From Talinum fruticosum (Eukaryota > Streptophyta > Magnoliopsida > Caryophyllales > Talinaceae): a stretch of DNA of 64,000 bases. This document shows, in pieces, positions 62,765-64,000 of the stretch. A program made the position numbers and the translations under genes. Within the stretch, counting starts at the first letter, position 1; every line of letters starts with the position of its first letter. Under the pieces are notes generated by a model. That model had not been told where the DNA came from and did not search any database. It saw nothing but the letters and a program-made list of their open reading frames with translations. The stretch spans positions 6,229,001 through 6,293,000 of the forward strand of contig JAITYX010000021.1 in assembly GCA_021018815.1 (NCBI GenBank). Direction: 5' to 3'.

Positions 62765-64000
62765 CACTACTATAGAAACTACTTTTAACAACGAATCTTT
62801 AACGACGGCTAAAATAGAAAACCATCATGAAAAATGGACCGGTGGCATTTTTGTAAATAAGCGTCGTCGTTTACCACCTATGACGATGGTTGTTTCAATC
62901 TTTCATTTGAACTATAGTTAAAAGTCTGACTTTTAATTATGATTCAAATGAAAGAACTGTAATTAAAAATAACCCCGTCCGACTCTCCCCTCAAAAGGCC
63001 TCTCTTCTCTTCTTCGTTCTTTTCATTCTCTCCTCAAAGGAACCTCCCTAACCTCGCTCCCTCTCTAATCTCTCTCCCCATTCCTGCTTCTACCTTCATC
63101 ACCTTTCCGCTCTCTCCCCGTTGTCACCCGCCGGATCGTCGCCTTTCTCCCTTTCTTCCGTCTCTCTAACTCTCTTCGTATCTCTCCTTTCTCCCTTTCT
63201 TTCTCTGTATTTTTCTCATATCCATCGTGTAGAAGGCGAGTGTTTATGGGTTCCCCTTTTGGAAAGGAAACTATGAGTTCAATCACGAGGAATTTAGAGG
63301 TGAATTGCTACTCTTTCGGTTGAATCTAGAGTTTCCATCGATATCCATTTGGTTGCAATTTCATTTAATTTCTCCCTTTTCAACACGATTTTGCAAGTCC
63401 TGGCGAAGGGGAGGCTAGGGTTTTGGTTGAATCGAAGGTGAGGGAAATAGAGAGAGAAAGAGAAATCGATCTCGGAAGGTTTTGATTGAATAGAAGGTCC
63501 TGGCGAAGACGAAGGCTAGGGTTTCGATTTTGCAAGTCCCGAATCACAATTTTAAAAAATCTTAAAGCACTTGGAGGAGCAAGTGAAGCGAATTGAGGAG
63601 AGAGAGAAACAGATTGGAGCAGCGGTTTCGGGCGGTTGAATTGGAGTCAAAATCCTAGACAAGGTGAAGATAATTATTTGATTTCCTTCTTACGTGAGCT
63701 TTTTCGGAGACTCGCACGAAAATGGTGTACCAATTAAATTGAATTTGGTTTTCTTGATTTGACAAAAGAATGAAGAAGAGGAAAGAAGAGGAGGATGTTT
63801 TTGTGTTATGGATTATGGATGTTTGTAAATCTATATTTCTATATTATAGAAAGAAGATGAGGAAACAATTGGTTTGAATTTCGTTTTAGATCCGTATTAT
63901 GGATGTTTCTTTGTTTGGTATTCCTTCGCTCCTTTAAAGGCGACTTGCATTTCTTCGTTCGTTTTTCTTCGCTTTCTTCCTTAATTTTTAGTTTTTAGAT
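62765..64000. mobile_element. Left terminus of a CACTA (En/Spm) transposon, extending past the window
   Basis: CACTACTATAGAAACTAC at 62765 matches the CACTA-superfamily terminal repeat. Subterminal motifs follow: ACGACGGCTAAAA (62811 on), GCGTCGTCGTTTACC and TGACGATGGTTG (62860-62895), in both orientations, as expected for transposase-binding subterminal repeats. The rest to the window edge is pyrimidine-rich, then GA-rich sequence, without a recognisable transposase. The right end is not in the window. Confidence 0.75.

Noticed and set aside
63065..63286. 73-codon Arg/Glu/Lys-rich minus-strand ORF
   Set aside because: It is the complement of a pyrimidine-rich tract inside the CACTA-like element, a composition artefact.

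Overview
This window looks like nuclear DNA of a dicotyledonous plant. It is AT-rich, its genes are interrupted by many GT-AG introns, and it carries plant-only families: CEP hormone precursors, a PLS-class pentatricopeptide-repeat protein and an organellar type-1 methionine aminopeptidase. It also holds plant-type transposable elements (Stowaway-like MITEs, a Mutator-type MITE with a 9-bp target duplication, Helitron-like termini, a CACTA terminus and a LINE relic). The species cannot be named from the sequence. All recognised protein genes lie on the minus strand.

Layout. 1-3.4 kb: 5' part of a TMEM131-like secretory-pathway gene that runs off the left edge. 3.4-9.9 kb: intergenic, with a LINE 3' relic and a MITE. 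10.0-24.2 kb: a cluster of three CEP (C-TERMINALLY ENCODED PEPTIDE) loci: a one-domain gene (10 kb), a broken five-domain locus (18 kb) and a gene with one good domain plus a probable vestigial one (24 kb). They are separated by kilobases of noncoding or decayed sequence. 27.4-31.9 kb: a six-exon membrane-anchored sulfotransferase-fold gene. 32-38 kb: AT-rich intergenic DNA with a Helitron-like cluster. 38.4-47.3 kb: a twelve-exon CTLH/CRA/LisH (RanBPM-like) gene whose introns host a Mutator-type MITE and a Stowaway MITE. 48.2-50.1 kb: a single-exon PPR gene. 51.1-56.8 kb: a ten-exon methionine aminopeptidase. 57-64 kb: intergenic transposon-rich DNA with a self-nested MITE, ending in the left terminus of a CACTA element.

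Two patterns stand out. First, the arrangement TMEM131-like gene / CEP cluster / RanBPM-like gene resembles, from memory, the Arabidopsis At5g66810-At5g66820 interval that holds CEP5-CEP8, so this may be an ancient conserved CEP locus with lineage-specific insertions. Second, five conserved reading-frame breaks in four otherwise healthy genes, and one of two in the five-domain CEP locus, are each explained by one missing base at a homopolymer run of 4-5. That suggests under-called homopolymers in the assembly rather than four independent pseudogenes, and it bears directly on whether the five-domain CEP locus is dead.

Apart from the CEP paralogs, the genes share no obvious common pathway. I found no CRISPR array, rRNA or convincing tRNA.
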